Source: Metellina segmentata
Taxonomy: Eukaryota > Arthropoda > Arachnida > Araneae > Tetragnathidae
DNA length: 64,000 nucleotides
Assembly (NCBI GenBank): GCA_947359465.1
Contig: OX375874.1
Location: forward strand, 95,861,172-95,925,171
Direction of reading: 5' to 3'
Positions 10,901 through 45,073 of the stretch are shown piece after piece (position 1 is the stretch's first letter; each line of letters starts with the position of its first letter). Both the position numbers and the translations under genes were made by a program. Below the pieces are notes generated by a model. It had not been told where the DNA came from, ran no database searches, and saw only the letters and a list, made by a program, of their open reading frames with translations.

Positions 10901-13900
10901 AAGCATTCAAAATTTGAGTTTATTAATTTTTTATGTAATCAAAACTTTTCATAGGAGTTGAAACAAAAACGAAGTATTGTTTGAAGAAAAATTATCCAAA
11001 TTTCTTAAAAGTTCAACATTAAGATTTTTGAATTTTAAGGACCAAACTCCTCATCAGAATAAATGCTTTTAAGCATGTGATGCATAAAGTACTAAAATTT
11101 ACAACTTTCCATTTTTTCATCTAATAGACACTAAATTGATTGCTCATTTTCTTCAGTGATCAGTTATACTTTTTTCTAACTTTCTTTTAAGTGAATACAA
11201 ACTGCAGCAATGGGGATGTGCAGTAAAGCAATGGTATACAGTTTCTCCCCTCAGTGCTAGTCATGTCCCTTAGCTGTAAAATGTGCTGTATAATTGATCC
11301 TTACAACATGGTTATTTATTTATGTGTTGGAATAAGTCAGGAAAAGGTGTTTTTGGAATTTCCAAATGAAAAGTAAATGGTTGTTGCTAGAATTTTTTTA
11401 AATTAACTTTGTTAAATAAAAGTTGTTTTTCATGGTAAATACTTGAATTTTTCTCAAAAAGACTATTTTTGTAAATCTTGAATCCTCAAGTGTTTTGTTT
11501 GCAGTGTGGAGACTTGATTGTAATGATGTTATTTAAACTGGTATATTTATTTCAATTATCAACATGCTTATGTATGTTATACTAATAATTAATTTACTGT
11601 TATAGGTAACAATAACTGGCTTTGATTTAACTGATTACCGTCAATGCTTAACCAAGTGGAATTCTGCGATGTCTGCCATGTATTCCCAATGCCTTAGTTT
11701 AAGTTCTGATATATGCATGCCAGTTCATTACGAACAGTTAGTACTACAGCCGAAGCCATGGATGGAGAGTATACTAAAGTTTCTTGACATACCTTGGAAT
11801 GAATCAGTCTTGCATCATGAAGAATTAGTAGACAAGCCAGGGGGAATCGCAATATCAAAGTATGTAGGAATGTCATCTATATATATATTTCTCTTACGTG
11901 GCATGCAAAAAAGACGTTATTTGTTACCGCGTTTTGGCAACATTGTGCGATTGTTTGTTTACTAGGAGCCTCGCGCCTCATTTGAATCTATAGCGTTATC
12001 GGATGAAATTTTATTGAAAAAAAGGAATTTTAGACGAGCTGTTGCGGTTTGTAATAGAAATCTAAGAAAGCGGAGGATCTTTTCAGGGCCATTTAAAAAA
12101 CGGTCCTTTTCAAGGCTAACAATTATAGTACAAGACGCATGCACTACAACTTTCGACAACAAACTCAGTCAAAAAGTGTGTGGGTGGCTCGAGTACTGGG
12201 GAAATGTACACTCAAACAACATGCTGGGTATTCAATTTCCAAAGCAGCGTTCACATTGCGAGTAAAAATTTGCTCAAAGTTTTCATTTAAATTCTGATTC
12301 CAGAGGTACTGTATGTATCTTTTATGTAATACAACAAATTTAGATTTGAAAAATATTTTTTTAGGAATATCTTATTTTGTAATCAATCCCTTCTACTAGG
12401 ACACGTGTCTTCATTGATGCGAGCGAAGCGAGCATAGGTTCGCGCAGCGAACCAATGAGAATTGCGAAGCAATCCTCCGGGGGTTGGCGAGCGTTAGCGA
12501 GCAAGGGGCGGGCCCCCTAGTACATTTTTATTACGTTTAAATAATCAACAAATTTAAGTTGGGAAGTTTTGTAGTTTCCATTCTACAGTTGCAAATACTA
12601 TAGACCAGTGATTCTCAAAACAACATTCAAGGACCCCTAGAGGTCTGCAACAAGGTTCCACAGAAAGAAAACATGCAATATTCCACTTTAGCCAAAATAG
12701 ATAACTTTTTTTAATATTCCATTATTTTCTCCAATTCTTATGTTCTAAAAATGATTATAAAAAGTGTATCACATTTTTAGACAATGAGAAACCACACTTG
12801 CAGTTAGGAGAGTGTTTCTCAGCTGCTGATGATCCTGGCTGGAATATCACCATAATAAAAAAATTATTCCTATTGTTATGTGCAGAATGAATACAAATAC
12901 ATGAATTTGCACTCAGCGACTCGACTGAAATCAGTTGTAGGTTTTTAGCAAGCAAAAGTATCTATTTGCATTTTTTTTTTACATTTAAAACTAGTGGGTG
13001 ATAAAATTTTTAATAACTAACATTCCATATGGAACCCATCAAGGTCATTCTATTAAACTCATTTTTAGTGAGATAAAAACCTAGGTTATCTAATGACCGA
13101 CTATCCTGAACTTGAAAGAATAGTTATGAAGTTGACGCAGAATGTCGGGATTTTAATAATCAATTGGTTCAGTGGTATTTTTAGATCTTAGTTTGACGAA
13201 TACAAAAATGACGATAGGTGGATTCTTTAGTTAGATTAAAGTTTAATTACTATTTTACACTATTTACAAATAAAGATTACATATTAATGTTATTCAAAAC
13301 ATTAATCGAATCAATCAAATTAAGAATGCTTATTTATCAAATTCAAATCAAGATTCTAACTGACCAAAGCTGCAGGTGTGGGAGAGCAGGGAAGGCGCAT
13401 GACGTCAGCGCCATCAAAAATTCAAATAATTTCCACAGAAGTATTTAAATGCGTTGTTTCCCATTATTTGTGCGATTCTCTCAGCTCACACAATTGAAAT
13501 ATAATTTAAGAAATAGACACGAAGTTGTGCGAGAGGCTCAATATTGAATTTTCAGACATTAAACCAAACATTGATGAGCTAATTGCTAAAAAGCAACTTC
13601 ATTGTTCACAATAAGATTAAGGTAAATATTTTTTTTCAAGTGAAGAACCTTTTGATTTTATACATTTGATGAATAAGAATCTGTATGAATATGAATGACT
13701 AAGAATCTGTATATTTTCATAAATTTCAAAGCTCTAGTTTTTTCGTTTCAAAACTAAATTGTAAACACTAATTCTTTTTTTGAAGTGATGAATTTTTCAT
13801 TTTTATAAACTTTTCTTGGTCTTTTGGGGTTTGAAGCAAAAGCATTGACTAAACTAAACAAATGAATTATTTCAGAATTTGTTTTCTTCCTCCACTTGTG

Positions 13901-16900
13901 TTTCCCTATCAATAGTTTTTAATTCATGCTTCGTTTAATAATTACATAACTTAACTATATTAAATATTATGTCACTTCAAATACGTTAAATATTCTGTCA
14001 CTGCCCAAATAAAATTAATAGCACTTTAAATTGCTTACAATATAAGTGCTATTAATTTTTATTTTATTTGCGTCTATAAAAATAATCACTGCATCAAGGA
14101 GTTGTCCAATTGTAATGAAATTTTGTATGCAAAGACATTTTTAACGAACATACAAATGATTAAAATTTGGTGTCCAATGAATGGTGGGAGCTCCAGTGCA
14201 TCAGAACTACGCATTCAGCAGGTGTATATAAGGAATAATTCCCAATCTGTGATCAAAATTTCTGTTGCATTTCGACTGCGGATATCTTACGTCGACTGTA
14301 ACAATCCCTTGCCAAATCATTCATGCTCATTACGAGCATTCATCAAAGTTTGAAAGAGGTTGTGCTATCAAATCGAGGGAGGCCGGTTTGGACAAATTGC
14401 TCGATATGTGGGTCAAAGCGATTAGATCTAGATGATGCTGGCAAGAGTGGGTCGAGAACAGCACATGTCAACATCAGGACGGCAGCGGTCGATCTAGGGC
14501 TACAACAGAACGGGAAGACAGAGCAACTGTCACAGTACCGCATTCGTCATTATCAACTATCCAACGAGTGACCCGCACATATGTGGCCAACATGACCTTC
14601 TGCAAGACGACTGAGAGAGCATTACGCTGCTTACCACTCGTACCTGTACACCATCAAGTCTGATTACATTGGTGCTGGACTCGATCAACTTGGAACGGCG
14701 CTGACTGGGGAAGTATAGCCTTTACTGACGAGTCCCATTTCTAACTGCGTCCTGACGACAACTGCAGACGTGTCTGGAGACGTCCAGGGCAGCGTGGGAA
14801 TCCTGCTCTTACTACCGCATGACACACATGCCCACAACAGGGTGTAATGGTCTGGGGTACCATCTCCTTTGAGTCATTTCTGGCACACTTACAGCACAGA
14901 GGTACACACACACTCTACGACCAGTTGTGTTATCGTTCCTTTTGTGACACCCCAGACTTACTTTTTAATAAGATAATGCCCGGCAGCACACAGCCCCAGG
15001 AATTGTCTTCAAGCTTTCCCAACACTTCCTTGGCCAGCTAGGTCTCCTGATCTCTCTCCCATAGAGCACATTTAGGATGTTATGGGAAGGGGATTGCAAC
15101 CATCCCGGAATGTTAGCCCAACAGTTGCAGACAATTTGGCAAGAAATTCGATTTTTTTTGTTAAAGAGTGTATTTAGAAATTTGAGGTCAACATTTAAAA
15201 GATGAAAGGTGATTTATTTCTTTTATGTGTTCAGCACTCAATTTTTTAAAATTTCCACAACTATAAAATCTTAAAATAGAAAATAGCTTTTTAATGCTTA
15301 TAGTAACAGGAACTTCTGCTACATTGAGAAATTTTGTAAACTCAAAATACTTATTGTTTTTCATAACAATATTGATTTTGGGGTTAACTTTTTTTGTACA
15401 AAAACTACTCTGATGTTCAGATAATATTTGTATTGTTCTAAGTATGCCTCAGGCCATACCAGAATATACTACAATAAATAATCAAAATATTTTGATTTTT
15501 AAAATTATCACCTCCATATAATTTCATATTTAATTAGTAGATCAATATTTAGTCATTTCTCTAAAATGAAATATAATGTTCAACAGAGAAAAAATAACAT
15601 GTAACACAAGTTTGTTCTTGTCTGTTTTAACATGTAAAGGGTTATCTATTCTTTGACTATATTCAGCCAAGTGCTAATCACATGACCATTTCTTTAGTTA
15701 AATGAAGACAGCTTAATTGTCCTGGCAGGATTTAATGTATAGAATAATGTAACTGCATGACTTTCCCTAAAAAATCCTCTAGGCTTCAGTATCATTCTAT
15801 TGTTTAACATAACATTAGTTAAAAATCTTCCAAATATATACTGATTTTTGGTAATTTTTTACATCTACGAAATTTTAGCATGCTTTAGTTACCGAGTTTT
15901 AATCAAAGTTTTGAAAAACGCATTCCCAAAACACAAGCTTTCATCCTGTTTCTTTTTCTCAAAACACCTTACAAATGACTCATCTCCTAGCTTGCACATA
16001 ACACCCCTAAACCTATTACTGGAGAGCAGAACTTATGTTTTTCTATTGATGGTGGAATATCATGAACACTGGAAACAATAAAGATTGAAGAGTTCTATTG
16101 ACAGAAGGAAATAAAATATTTTAAATTGAAATGTTTAATAATAATGGGCTGAGATATAAAACATTTCCCAACTTGGTCAAAAGACCAGTTTTTAGGGAAA
16201 AAAATATTAAATTTTTGCTGAGATTGATTACAGTGGTATATCATTGTAGAGTTTACTTCTTTAGATGAGTACTAGTCGGTGACTTTCCTAATTAATTCAT
16301 TTTACAACACTTTATGTGTTTAGAATAAATTAAGTATGATACCTCTGAAAGACAACACATTTATTTATACAGGACAAAATGAAAAACAAGACGGGAAAAC
16401 AATATGAATGGAAACTGAAAATGGAACTCACTATTTTAACTTAACAACTGAAGATGGCACCTTTCATAGAAGTTAAACTCAAACAGAAATAGATTATTGT
16501 TTGTTGATTAATGTGACTACTTTCAACTTTGAAACAGGAATACATGTTTTCATATATGCATGAATATTTTTATGGGGAATATTTGTTTAATACAAAACAT
16601 TTTAAAAATTGAAAGCATATCAATTCCATTTGCCTGTTATTTTTCACATTTTTAGGTCCACAAAATCTAGGAACTGTTAATTTTGTACAGATCACTGAGT
16701 TTTTTTTTGTATAGTAATGTAAATAATTACCTGAAGATTCTTGAAATCAGTTTGTAAAGCTTCGTAAAATAAAATAAACCTGAAACTGACATATTTTTTT
16801 GCTTAAAATTCCAATAGTAGGTGAGCAGCACTACAAATCTATCTAGTACCACCAACTATTAATCTCCCTTCATGTTTATTTACTTATATTATGAGAATTA

Positions 16901-17379
16901 TTCATAATTCACTCAGATTTTAAAAGTTAGCAATTTATGAAAAGCATTTAATCAAGCCCAAACTACACATTAAATACAATATAAACCCTGTGTTTTCATA
17001 TTTTACTTAGTCTATTGAATGCTAAAAATCTTTTTCTTTCAGATTGGAAAGATCTTCTGACCAAGTAATAAAGCCTATCAATGTTGAAGCCTTAACAAAA
17101 TGGGTTGGCCAAATCCCCAAAGATGTTATTCGTGACATGGCAAACGTAGCTCCTATGTTGTCAACATTGGGGTATGACCCTAATGCAAACCCTCCAAATT
17201 ACGGGAAACCCGATGATTTTGTTTTGGAGAACGCAAATCTCATCAAGAAAAATGAGGGGATTTATGCTGCTAAAGAAAAAGAATTAAAAAAGGAGAGAGA
17301 TCTTCTGAAGAAAATGCATAAGCAAATGAAAAATGAACAAAAAGCAGAAGGAAAGGGTGTTGATGAAAAAATCACTTGA
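4124..17379 (+). CDS. TPST: Tyrosylprotein sulfotransferase, complete, 5 coding exons
   Basis: Transfers sulfate from PAPS to tyrosines of secreted and membrane proteins in the trans-Golgi. Exons are 4124-4252, 6669-6908, 9636-9830, 11606-11859 and 17043-17379 (stop included). All introns are GT-AG and the phases close exactly, giving 384 aa against about 370 for animal TPSTs. A type II membrane anchor lies at residues 9-28. The 5'-PAPS loop PRSGTT is at 69-74, the RCGEETR block at 87-93 holds the predicted catalytic Glu91, and CNKDPF at 148-153 holds Lys150. The RDGRA segment begins at 175, and YEQLVL, KPGG, SDQVIKP and [12 protein letters not shown] follow in the expected order. The C-terminal tail is unusually Lys/Glu-rich. 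ASL lies tail-to-tail downstream. Confidence 0.96.
4865..4911. repeat. AT dinucleotide microsatellite
   Basis: An (AT)n run with one interruption directly abuts the terminal repeat of the Tc1 relic at 4912. Tc1 elements target TA, so the relic probably inserted into this run. Confidence 0.85.
4912..5615 (-). mobile_element. Truncated Tc1-like transposon
   Basis: The left end CACTGAAGAGCCAAAACATT matches the terminal repeat of the fuller copy at 7467-8660. On the minus strand 5541-5140 reads as transposase with AWSDESRF (first catalytic Asp) and [10 protein letters not shown] (second Asp), continuing in another frame (5129-4944) to the C-terminus QAKEGATRY. The N-terminal DNA-binding part and the other terminal repeat are missing. 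The relic stops where the hairpin of Helitron A begins (5617). It is inactive. Confidence 0.88.
5617..6313 (-). mobile_element. Helitron-like element A, 3'-truncated
   Basis: Read on the minus strand, the 5' end TCTCTACTATTATAAAAGG follows a host A (the T at 6314), then a GTTTGTCTGTTTG run typical of Helitron 5' ends. The body (ATTTGGCACACAGGTAGTC, the ACAGATTTCAAATCCG motif) is shared with elements B and C. It stops at a hairpin GGTTTGC/CTT/GCAAACC (5617-5633). No CTAG terminus is present, so the 3' end is lost. Confidence 0.7.
6669..6908 (+). CDS. TPST: TPST coding exon 2: PAPS-binding loop and catalytic Glu
   Basis: 80 codons. The acceptor is CTTTTCTTTAG/AAATAT. A nearer AG at 6680-6681 would break the phase, so 6669 is chosen. 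It encodes [15 protein letters not shown] and the RCGEETR block. The donor is GAT/GTAAGT, phase 0. Confidence 0.92.
7143..7155 (+). repeat. Poly-G run
   Basis: A short G homopolymer lies in TPST intron 2. It is notable only because the surrounding DNA is AT-rich. Confidence 0.8.
7467..8660 (+). mobile_element. Tc1-like transposon, near full length, degenerate
   Basis: Terminal repeats CACTGACAAGCCAAAACATT (7467) and its imperfect inverse ending at 8660 are flanked by TA on both sides. The 1,194 bp contain a transposase broken by frameshifts and stops. A downstream piece at 8034-8432 in one frame and 8003-8392 in another includes [18 protein letters not shown] and then IEHIW, the D, D and E of a DD34E Tc1 catalytic core. 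It lies in TPST intron 2. The intact ends but broken ORF indicate an old insertion. Confidence 0.9.
9636..9830 (+). CDS. TPST: TPST coding exon 3
   Basis: 65 codons, acceptor AATTTGCAG, donor AAA/GTATGT, phase 0. It encodes the [16 protein letters not shown] segment (Lys150 by alignment to the PAPS-contacting Lys of vertebrate TPST) and [10 protein letters not shown], the 3'-phosphate-binding region. Confidence 0.93.
10330..10792. mobile_element. pogo/Tigger-like MITE
   Basis: The left end CAGTAGAGCCTCATTATAAC and the right end, inverted (CTGTAGAACATCATTATAAA), are imperfect terminal repeats. Both are flanked by TA, giving 463 bp without a transposase ORF. The CAGT-GAGCC start resembles pogo-type ends, and a related solo end is at 26500-26520. 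It lies in TPST intron 3. Confidence 0.6.
11606..11859 (+). CDS. TPST: TPST coding exon 4
   Basis: 254 nt from acceptor TTACTGTTATAG to donor AA/GTATGT, ending in phase 2. The Lys codon is completed by the A opening exon 5, giving [13 protein letters not shown]. It encodes TKWNSAM, the [10 protein letters not shown] block and [13 protein letters not shown] Helitron begins only 17 bp downstream of the exon. Reading through the donor would add about 36 non-conserved residues before a stop. Confidence 0.93.
11876..12520 (+). mobile_element. Helitron-like element F
   Basis: It starts TCTATATATATATTTCTC after host A (11875) and ends CCCCCTAG before host T (12521), 645 bp. The 3' end (GGGGGTTGGCGAGCGTTAGC, then a GGGGC/GCCCC hairpin and CTAG) is the same as element D. 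Upstream are hairpins GGTTCGC/GCA/GCGAACC (12437-12453) and ATTGC/GAA/GCAAT (12461-12473). The terminal hairpin loop is reduced to GG. The interior does not match D and holds an open frame (see 11968-12265). It lies in TPST intron 4. Confidence 0.78.
11968..12265 (+). other. Open frame inside Helitron F, possible captured exon
   Basis: An open frame of nearly 100 codons runs from just after an acceptor-like TTGTTTGTTTACTAG to a TAA-type stop at 12263-12265. An internal ATG at 12014 gives 83 residues. The product is basic ([18 protein letters not shown]) and contains [15 protein letters not shown] recognise no family. Helitrons often capture host gene pieces, and that is my inference here. It could also be chance. 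Confidence 0.3.
12606..12960. mobile_element. Possible hAT-type terminal region
   Basis: CAGTGATTCTCAAAACAACA followed by CAAGGACCCC resembles the 5' ends of hAT (Charlie-like) elements. I found no matching right end or 8-bp duplication, so the extent is only nominal. Confidence 0.35.
14100..15170 (+). mobile_element. Degenerate Tc1-like transposon relic
   Basis: Conceptual reading in several frames recovers FTDESHF (first Asp), [13 protein letters not shown] sequence, [14 protein letters not shown] and PIEHIW-like residues near 15060, the order found in Tc1 transposases. Stops and frameshifts are frequent. The GC content is much higher than the flanks. It differs from the copies at 4912 and 7467, so it is a separate family. 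Terminal repeats were not located. It lies in TPST intron 4. Confidence 0.75.
15180..17042. other. AT-rich part of TPST intron 4
   Basis: Nothing identifiable lies between the Tc1 relic and the acceptor TTTTTCTTTCAG before 17043. Short frames here have no recognisable domain. Confidence 0.6.
17043..17379 (+). CDS. TPST: TPST last coding exon
   Basis: It encodes [38 protein letters not shown] and KPDDFV, the conserved C-terminal block, then a tail of about 40 residues rich in Lys and Glu that looks helical and is not typical of vertebrate TPSTs. The stop TGA is at 17377-17379. Confidence 0.95.
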
Positions 17380-19550
17380 AGATTTTTAACCAAAAAAATC
17401 CAAAACACTAATGTGATGAAATCATATATTGATGTCAAGCACAGGAACACCGATAACTAAGATCTTCCATCTGACCAATTTTTGTCCGCCATCAAGTTTT
17501 AATTGTTAGATTTATACATATTTATAAATTTTTAATATTTTAAAAAAGTGGATGGATCTTTTCTAATGGAATAGGGATTGTTTTGAATATAAATGCTTTT
17601 TCAGTATGGCATTACTATTCAGATCCTCATATTTATGTGTATTTTAAAAATGCTAGTCATTAAATATTTAGATCTGGAAGCTTTCACAGAAAGTATTTTC
17701 ATTTATTTCATGTGAAAACTATTTATTTTTTACATTTGTTACAAAGTATGTGAAGTTGTTAAGACACCTTGAATTCTCAAAATATGAAAATCTTCATTTT
17801 CTATCAGCATTTCTTGAAGGTTTTTTACTTCATCTATGAAAGAAATTGAAAACAGGTTTTTTGCTTTAAAACTATTTTTTCAGAAGTATTTGATTTGTTT
17901 ATAATATTTTTACAATTTTTAAATAGTTTGCTAGTTCATTGGAAAATTTTTATTACATATCATTAATAAATTCCCAATTTTATGATCGAATACAATTTGC
18001 CAAGAAAATTGATTTTTTTGTAGAAATATAGAATATGCCTTCTATTATACATAGTTTTAAATATTTCAGAGTATATTTTTTAAAATACGTATTTTAATCT
18101 ATAAATATATGCTCCATTGCAAAAATAAGTCCCAGTTTAAAATAAATCAAACATTTATAAATTTCACCATTTGTCAGAAATATGATGTTGATTTCATTCA
18201 CAACTTTGTAGTTCTAAAATATCTTGTGCAATGATTTCTGAATTATATTTCGAATGAGAAAATTAATATTTTATTTAATCACAGAGCAAAAGTGAATATA
18301 TTTTTAAAATTTTATTTTTGTTTATGACAAATGTTTTTAAAATTTTCTACTGAATGGTTAAAAAACCATCAATATTAGAGCTTAGTGATTTCTTGAATTA
18401 GCGTTTATTTAAATTTACCCTTTAAAGGCATGAAAATTATTAGAAATCCATTTATATACGATTAGAACTGAACAATTAAGTTTAGCTGGCTTAATAATTA
18501 TTAAATGCATCTTAGAATGAATATATTCCATACTTACATAATTCTGTGGTTGCATATTTAACAAGCAGCATGGGTAACAAATTTTAGAATGTTTCAGCAT
18601 TCTAAATTCTAAGTAGTATAAGCAGTATTGAAGTATAATTTGCTTGGATATAGATAATATACTATAAACATTTACATTTGTTATGTACAGTATAACAATT
18701 CATGGAAATATTTTAGTAATACAAGACCAATATGAAAATAGGTATACTACTTCCAAGTTCTAGAGTATTCACTTTAAGTTAAAATATTGTTACGAAGTAA
18801 TGTACAGTAGATAAATTTACATTACTTTTAATCTTAGTGATACAAATGAAAAGTTTTCTGCATGTTATTTTTAGAATCAGTCTTAGAAAATGTCTGTTAT
18901 ATGCACAAAACTTTGATAAACCCAAATCATGCCAACCCCAGGTTTCTAACCAAAAGTATGTACTGATAAATTCCTTTGATGTCAACTTTTCAAAGGAAAT
19001 TTTTTTTTATGATTATTAAATTAACTAAAAAAGAACAATTATGGAACATTGTGAAATCTAAAATATTGATTTCTATGAAATTATAAATTTTGTACTTAAC
19101 ATGTCCATGAAAGTTACTTGATAAACTTCGTCCAATAATTTATTATACAAATTTAGTGAACAATTTACATTGTTATGATCATAAAATTCAATTGTTTTAG
19201 CTAAGTATAACATATAGTGTTATTTCTGTAAATATACCTCATGATTAAGTTTTATTCATAATGTGTTGAAACAGTTCTGCTTGAATATAATGTGTGCTTT
19301 TGTATACACTGTTTTATTTTCAAAGTTATAATTTATTTTACAATAGTTGTATTAAAGAGTGTCTATTTTAAATTAAAGTCATAAAATACTTTTATGTTGA
19401 GAAGTCTATGTCACAGTTGTTTAAATTAAATGTTTATTATAGGGAAAAGTAAAGTGTTAACAGCAATACACAAAAGACAAGCAAAGCATGTATTACTGTG
19501 CAATATTTGTTACATTGTAAATCAATAAAAATGAATTCTTGTTTTTTGTG
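17380..19550 (+). other. TPST 3' UTR, probable extent
   Basis: AT-rich sequence without coding signals follows the stop. Several AATAAA motifs occur. The one at 19524-19529 followed by TTGTTTTTTGTGTGT has the best downstream GT-rich element, so the transcript may run to about 19550. Earlier sites (near 17965 or 18140) are possible. Confidence 0.45.
19524..19529 (+). promoter_or_regulatory. Candidate TPST polyadenylation signal
   Basis: AATAAA is followed within 12 bp by a T/GT-rich run, the usual layout of a metazoan cleavage site. It is about 600 bp from the ASL 3' end on the other strand. Confidence 0.45.
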
Positions 19551-20121
19551 TGTATATTTTATCATTTATTGATACATAGGAATAGTTTTTAGGTATTAAT
19601 AAGGAAATTCATTGTCATAAATCTACCATGGTATTTAAAAATTGGTTATTAATTAGGTTTGGTCCAAGATTCAGGAGACTTTTTTGATGTATTATATAAT
19701 TTATATAACAGTAAATTTCTTGATTTCAAACAATTTTATACATTTTTGAGTCGACCTTTCAATAACGAATTTGCTTTCAGTAACTACATTGGATCATACC
19801 AATGTTACATTTAAATTTGATTTCATTCATAGGTACAAATAAATAATCTTTACTGAATATTATGCCACTTTCCAGGCTTTTCAATCATTAATATAAAGGA
19901 TAGCAATTCATTCCAATACATTAAGTTAAAAAATCCAAAAAGCGAAAGAAAAAATGAATAAAATAGTCTTTTTTAATGTTTATTTAGTGTCGGGTAATTT
20001 TAAAACAATAGAGGAAGATAAGTACATCCTTAAATCTAATTTTAAAATGTTACCAATAACTAATCCTTATTTTTAGTTAACAATATATTTAAACATTGAG
20101 CAATTCTCACACCTGCACACT

Positions 20122-20127
20122 TTTATT
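20122..20127 (-). promoter_or_regulatory. Candidate ASL polyadenylation signal
   Basis: AATAAA on the minus strand lies 16 bp beyond the ASL stop codon and is followed by GTGTGCAGGTGTGAG, a good GT-rich downstream element. If used, the ASL 3' UTR is only a few tens of bases. Confidence 0.55.
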
Positions 20128-20143
20128 TGAGCAACAAGGATTA

Positions 20144-43080
<22,937 letters not shown>

Positions 43081-44443
43081 CTAAAAGGGAAAACAAAATC
43101 AGTTCAGCAATAGATTAAAAAAAAGTGAATTTTACACATAACTGTCAATATTTTTATGCTATACACTTTTTAAAAAACATAAGTGGTAGCTTTAAAAACA
43201 GACAAATATCACAAGAAATTATTGCAAATTTAAAATTTTAGGTAAAAACAAGACAGTTCTGGAAAATAAAAATAAGCTTTGATAAGCTTAAGTAGGGGTT
43301 GGGTAGAGTTAGAAATTTATAGTCATTAGTCATATTTTTTGTACTTCCATTTAGACAGTTGATATTTTGAATATGGATGTCAGTTTTATTGCCTAACTTC
43401 TTGGAATTTTTTCACTTTTATGATGCAATTTCTGTCCACTTAACTATTTATTCTATTTAAAATCATGAATGTAAAAATCAAGACCTTGTCATTATGCAAT
43501 ACACAACCATGTGAACAAAAATTGAAATTGCACCCAAGTAGAGCTTTTGGGCAACTAGGAGAAGTGTTTGGGTGCCATGAAAGCTGACTTTTTACTCCTA
43601 ATTTCTAACCTTGGTTACATAGATAGCTAACAGAATTAGTGTTGAAACAAAACCTTTTAACCCACACACATCATTTGTGTAACAGAAAACAAAATCTGTG
43701 TTGCACTTAGAAGTATCAGAAATAAAGATACTGCTTTTATATTTTAGATAGAAACTTTTTTTAGATCACTTTACTTTATTTTAATTTCTTTGGTGGTTAA
43801 TAAAGGGTTACTTTTTCACAATAATGTAGATTTTTGCTCTTTCTAGGTTGGATAAATGTCATCTTTATCATTGTAGTAAACATTTATGTAGTTAAATAAA
43901 AGATTTTAAAATATAAGCAGTGCATTCTGCAAAATACATATATTTTTACTATTGATTAAGAAAGGAAGGTTACACTGACAATTTTCTGATTTGATTCTTG
44001 CCAAGAATATCGAATGGCCTTGACCTGATCAAAGATGCATGGTACTGCCGCAACTTGTGGACAAGTTATAAATATGAACTAAATGTAAAATTTACCAACT
44101 GGAGAGCAGGACCACAGAAAATTTTTTTGAGTAAGGAATAAACAATAAAAAAAGGCACTTTTTGGAAGGAAATATTCCGGAATTAGTTTTGAGTATTTCG
44201 CTATGTGCATACTATCAATTGTGGGCTAAAAAAACATTACTTGAAAACCATCGCTTCATATAAATGTATGCACTTGCCAATTTTGAAAACTGTAGCAGTA
44301 AAACTTTTGCACCGAATACCCCTGGCCATAAAACCCAACATAAATGTATGAATTAATGTGTATTAGAAAAATCTGTTTATGTCACAATAACTAGTATTAT
44401 TTCTATTGTTGTTGTGTCTATGCATACAGTACTACTGCAAAAG

Positions 44444-44840
44444 TTTAGAGTCCTCCAAAAGCCTTGGTGACAAGATCTGCAAGTTCTGGAGCTCGATGGC
44501 TATGGAGGATTTAGATTGGGGGTGCTCCAAGTTGAAAGAGGGAAACGATAATGGCCTGGCAGTCAAAAACATGATCTGGAGTTAGTTGTGATTGGGGACA
44601 GTACCTGCAGATGGGATAGGAACTTATATTTGTTCATGAAATCTTCATGCCTTTGAAATGTCCAGTGCGTAGCCTAGCTATTGTAGAGGAGAGGTTTCTT
44701 GGGTAGTTTAGATCGGGGATTGTGGCCTTGCTAAAATGCTGGTTGTAGATCCTTCGCCTGGTGACAGCATTCGCATCTGCACAGGTGACTACTCAAGGTT
44801 GATCTTCGCTGCGTGCTTCCTTTGCAATTTCTATTGTAAA
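44444..44840 (-). mobile_element. LINE relic (C-terminal part of ORF2)
   Basis: Minus-strand reading gives ADANAVTRRRIYNQHFSKAT, then IPDLNYPRNLSSTIARLRTG and HFKGMKI. After a frameshift it gives CRYCPQSQLTPDHVFDCQAI. The RLRTGH plus Cys-His (C-x2-C...H-x3-C) pattern is that of the region after the reverse transcriptase in jockey/R1-like LINEs. No reverse transcriptase domain is present here. It lies between ASL exons. Confidence 0.75.
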
Positions 44841-45073
44841 ATGCATAAGTACAAATTCCTATTTTTATCAACTGCAAAAACCTTGCAAAGCAGTAGTATT
44901 TTAATACCAAACTGAACCCATGCACTGTAAAAAACATTCACTTTGCGAGTACCTACACATTGCATCCGAAACTGTATGTTATATACCATTTAAACTTGTG
45001 TCAGGATTACAGGTCATTGGTGTTCATAAAGCTTATTTACAAGTAGATGAAAGAAAAAAAATCAATGTTCTAT

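Noticed and set aside
11669..11965. TPST reading frame continuing past 11859
   Set aside because: The conserved sequence stops at Lys at the GTATGT donor; the extension is non-conserved and enters transposon sequence.
12014..12265. Independent small host gene of 83 codons
   Set aside because: It lies wholly within a Helitron with defined ends, so it is recorded as possible captured sequence only.
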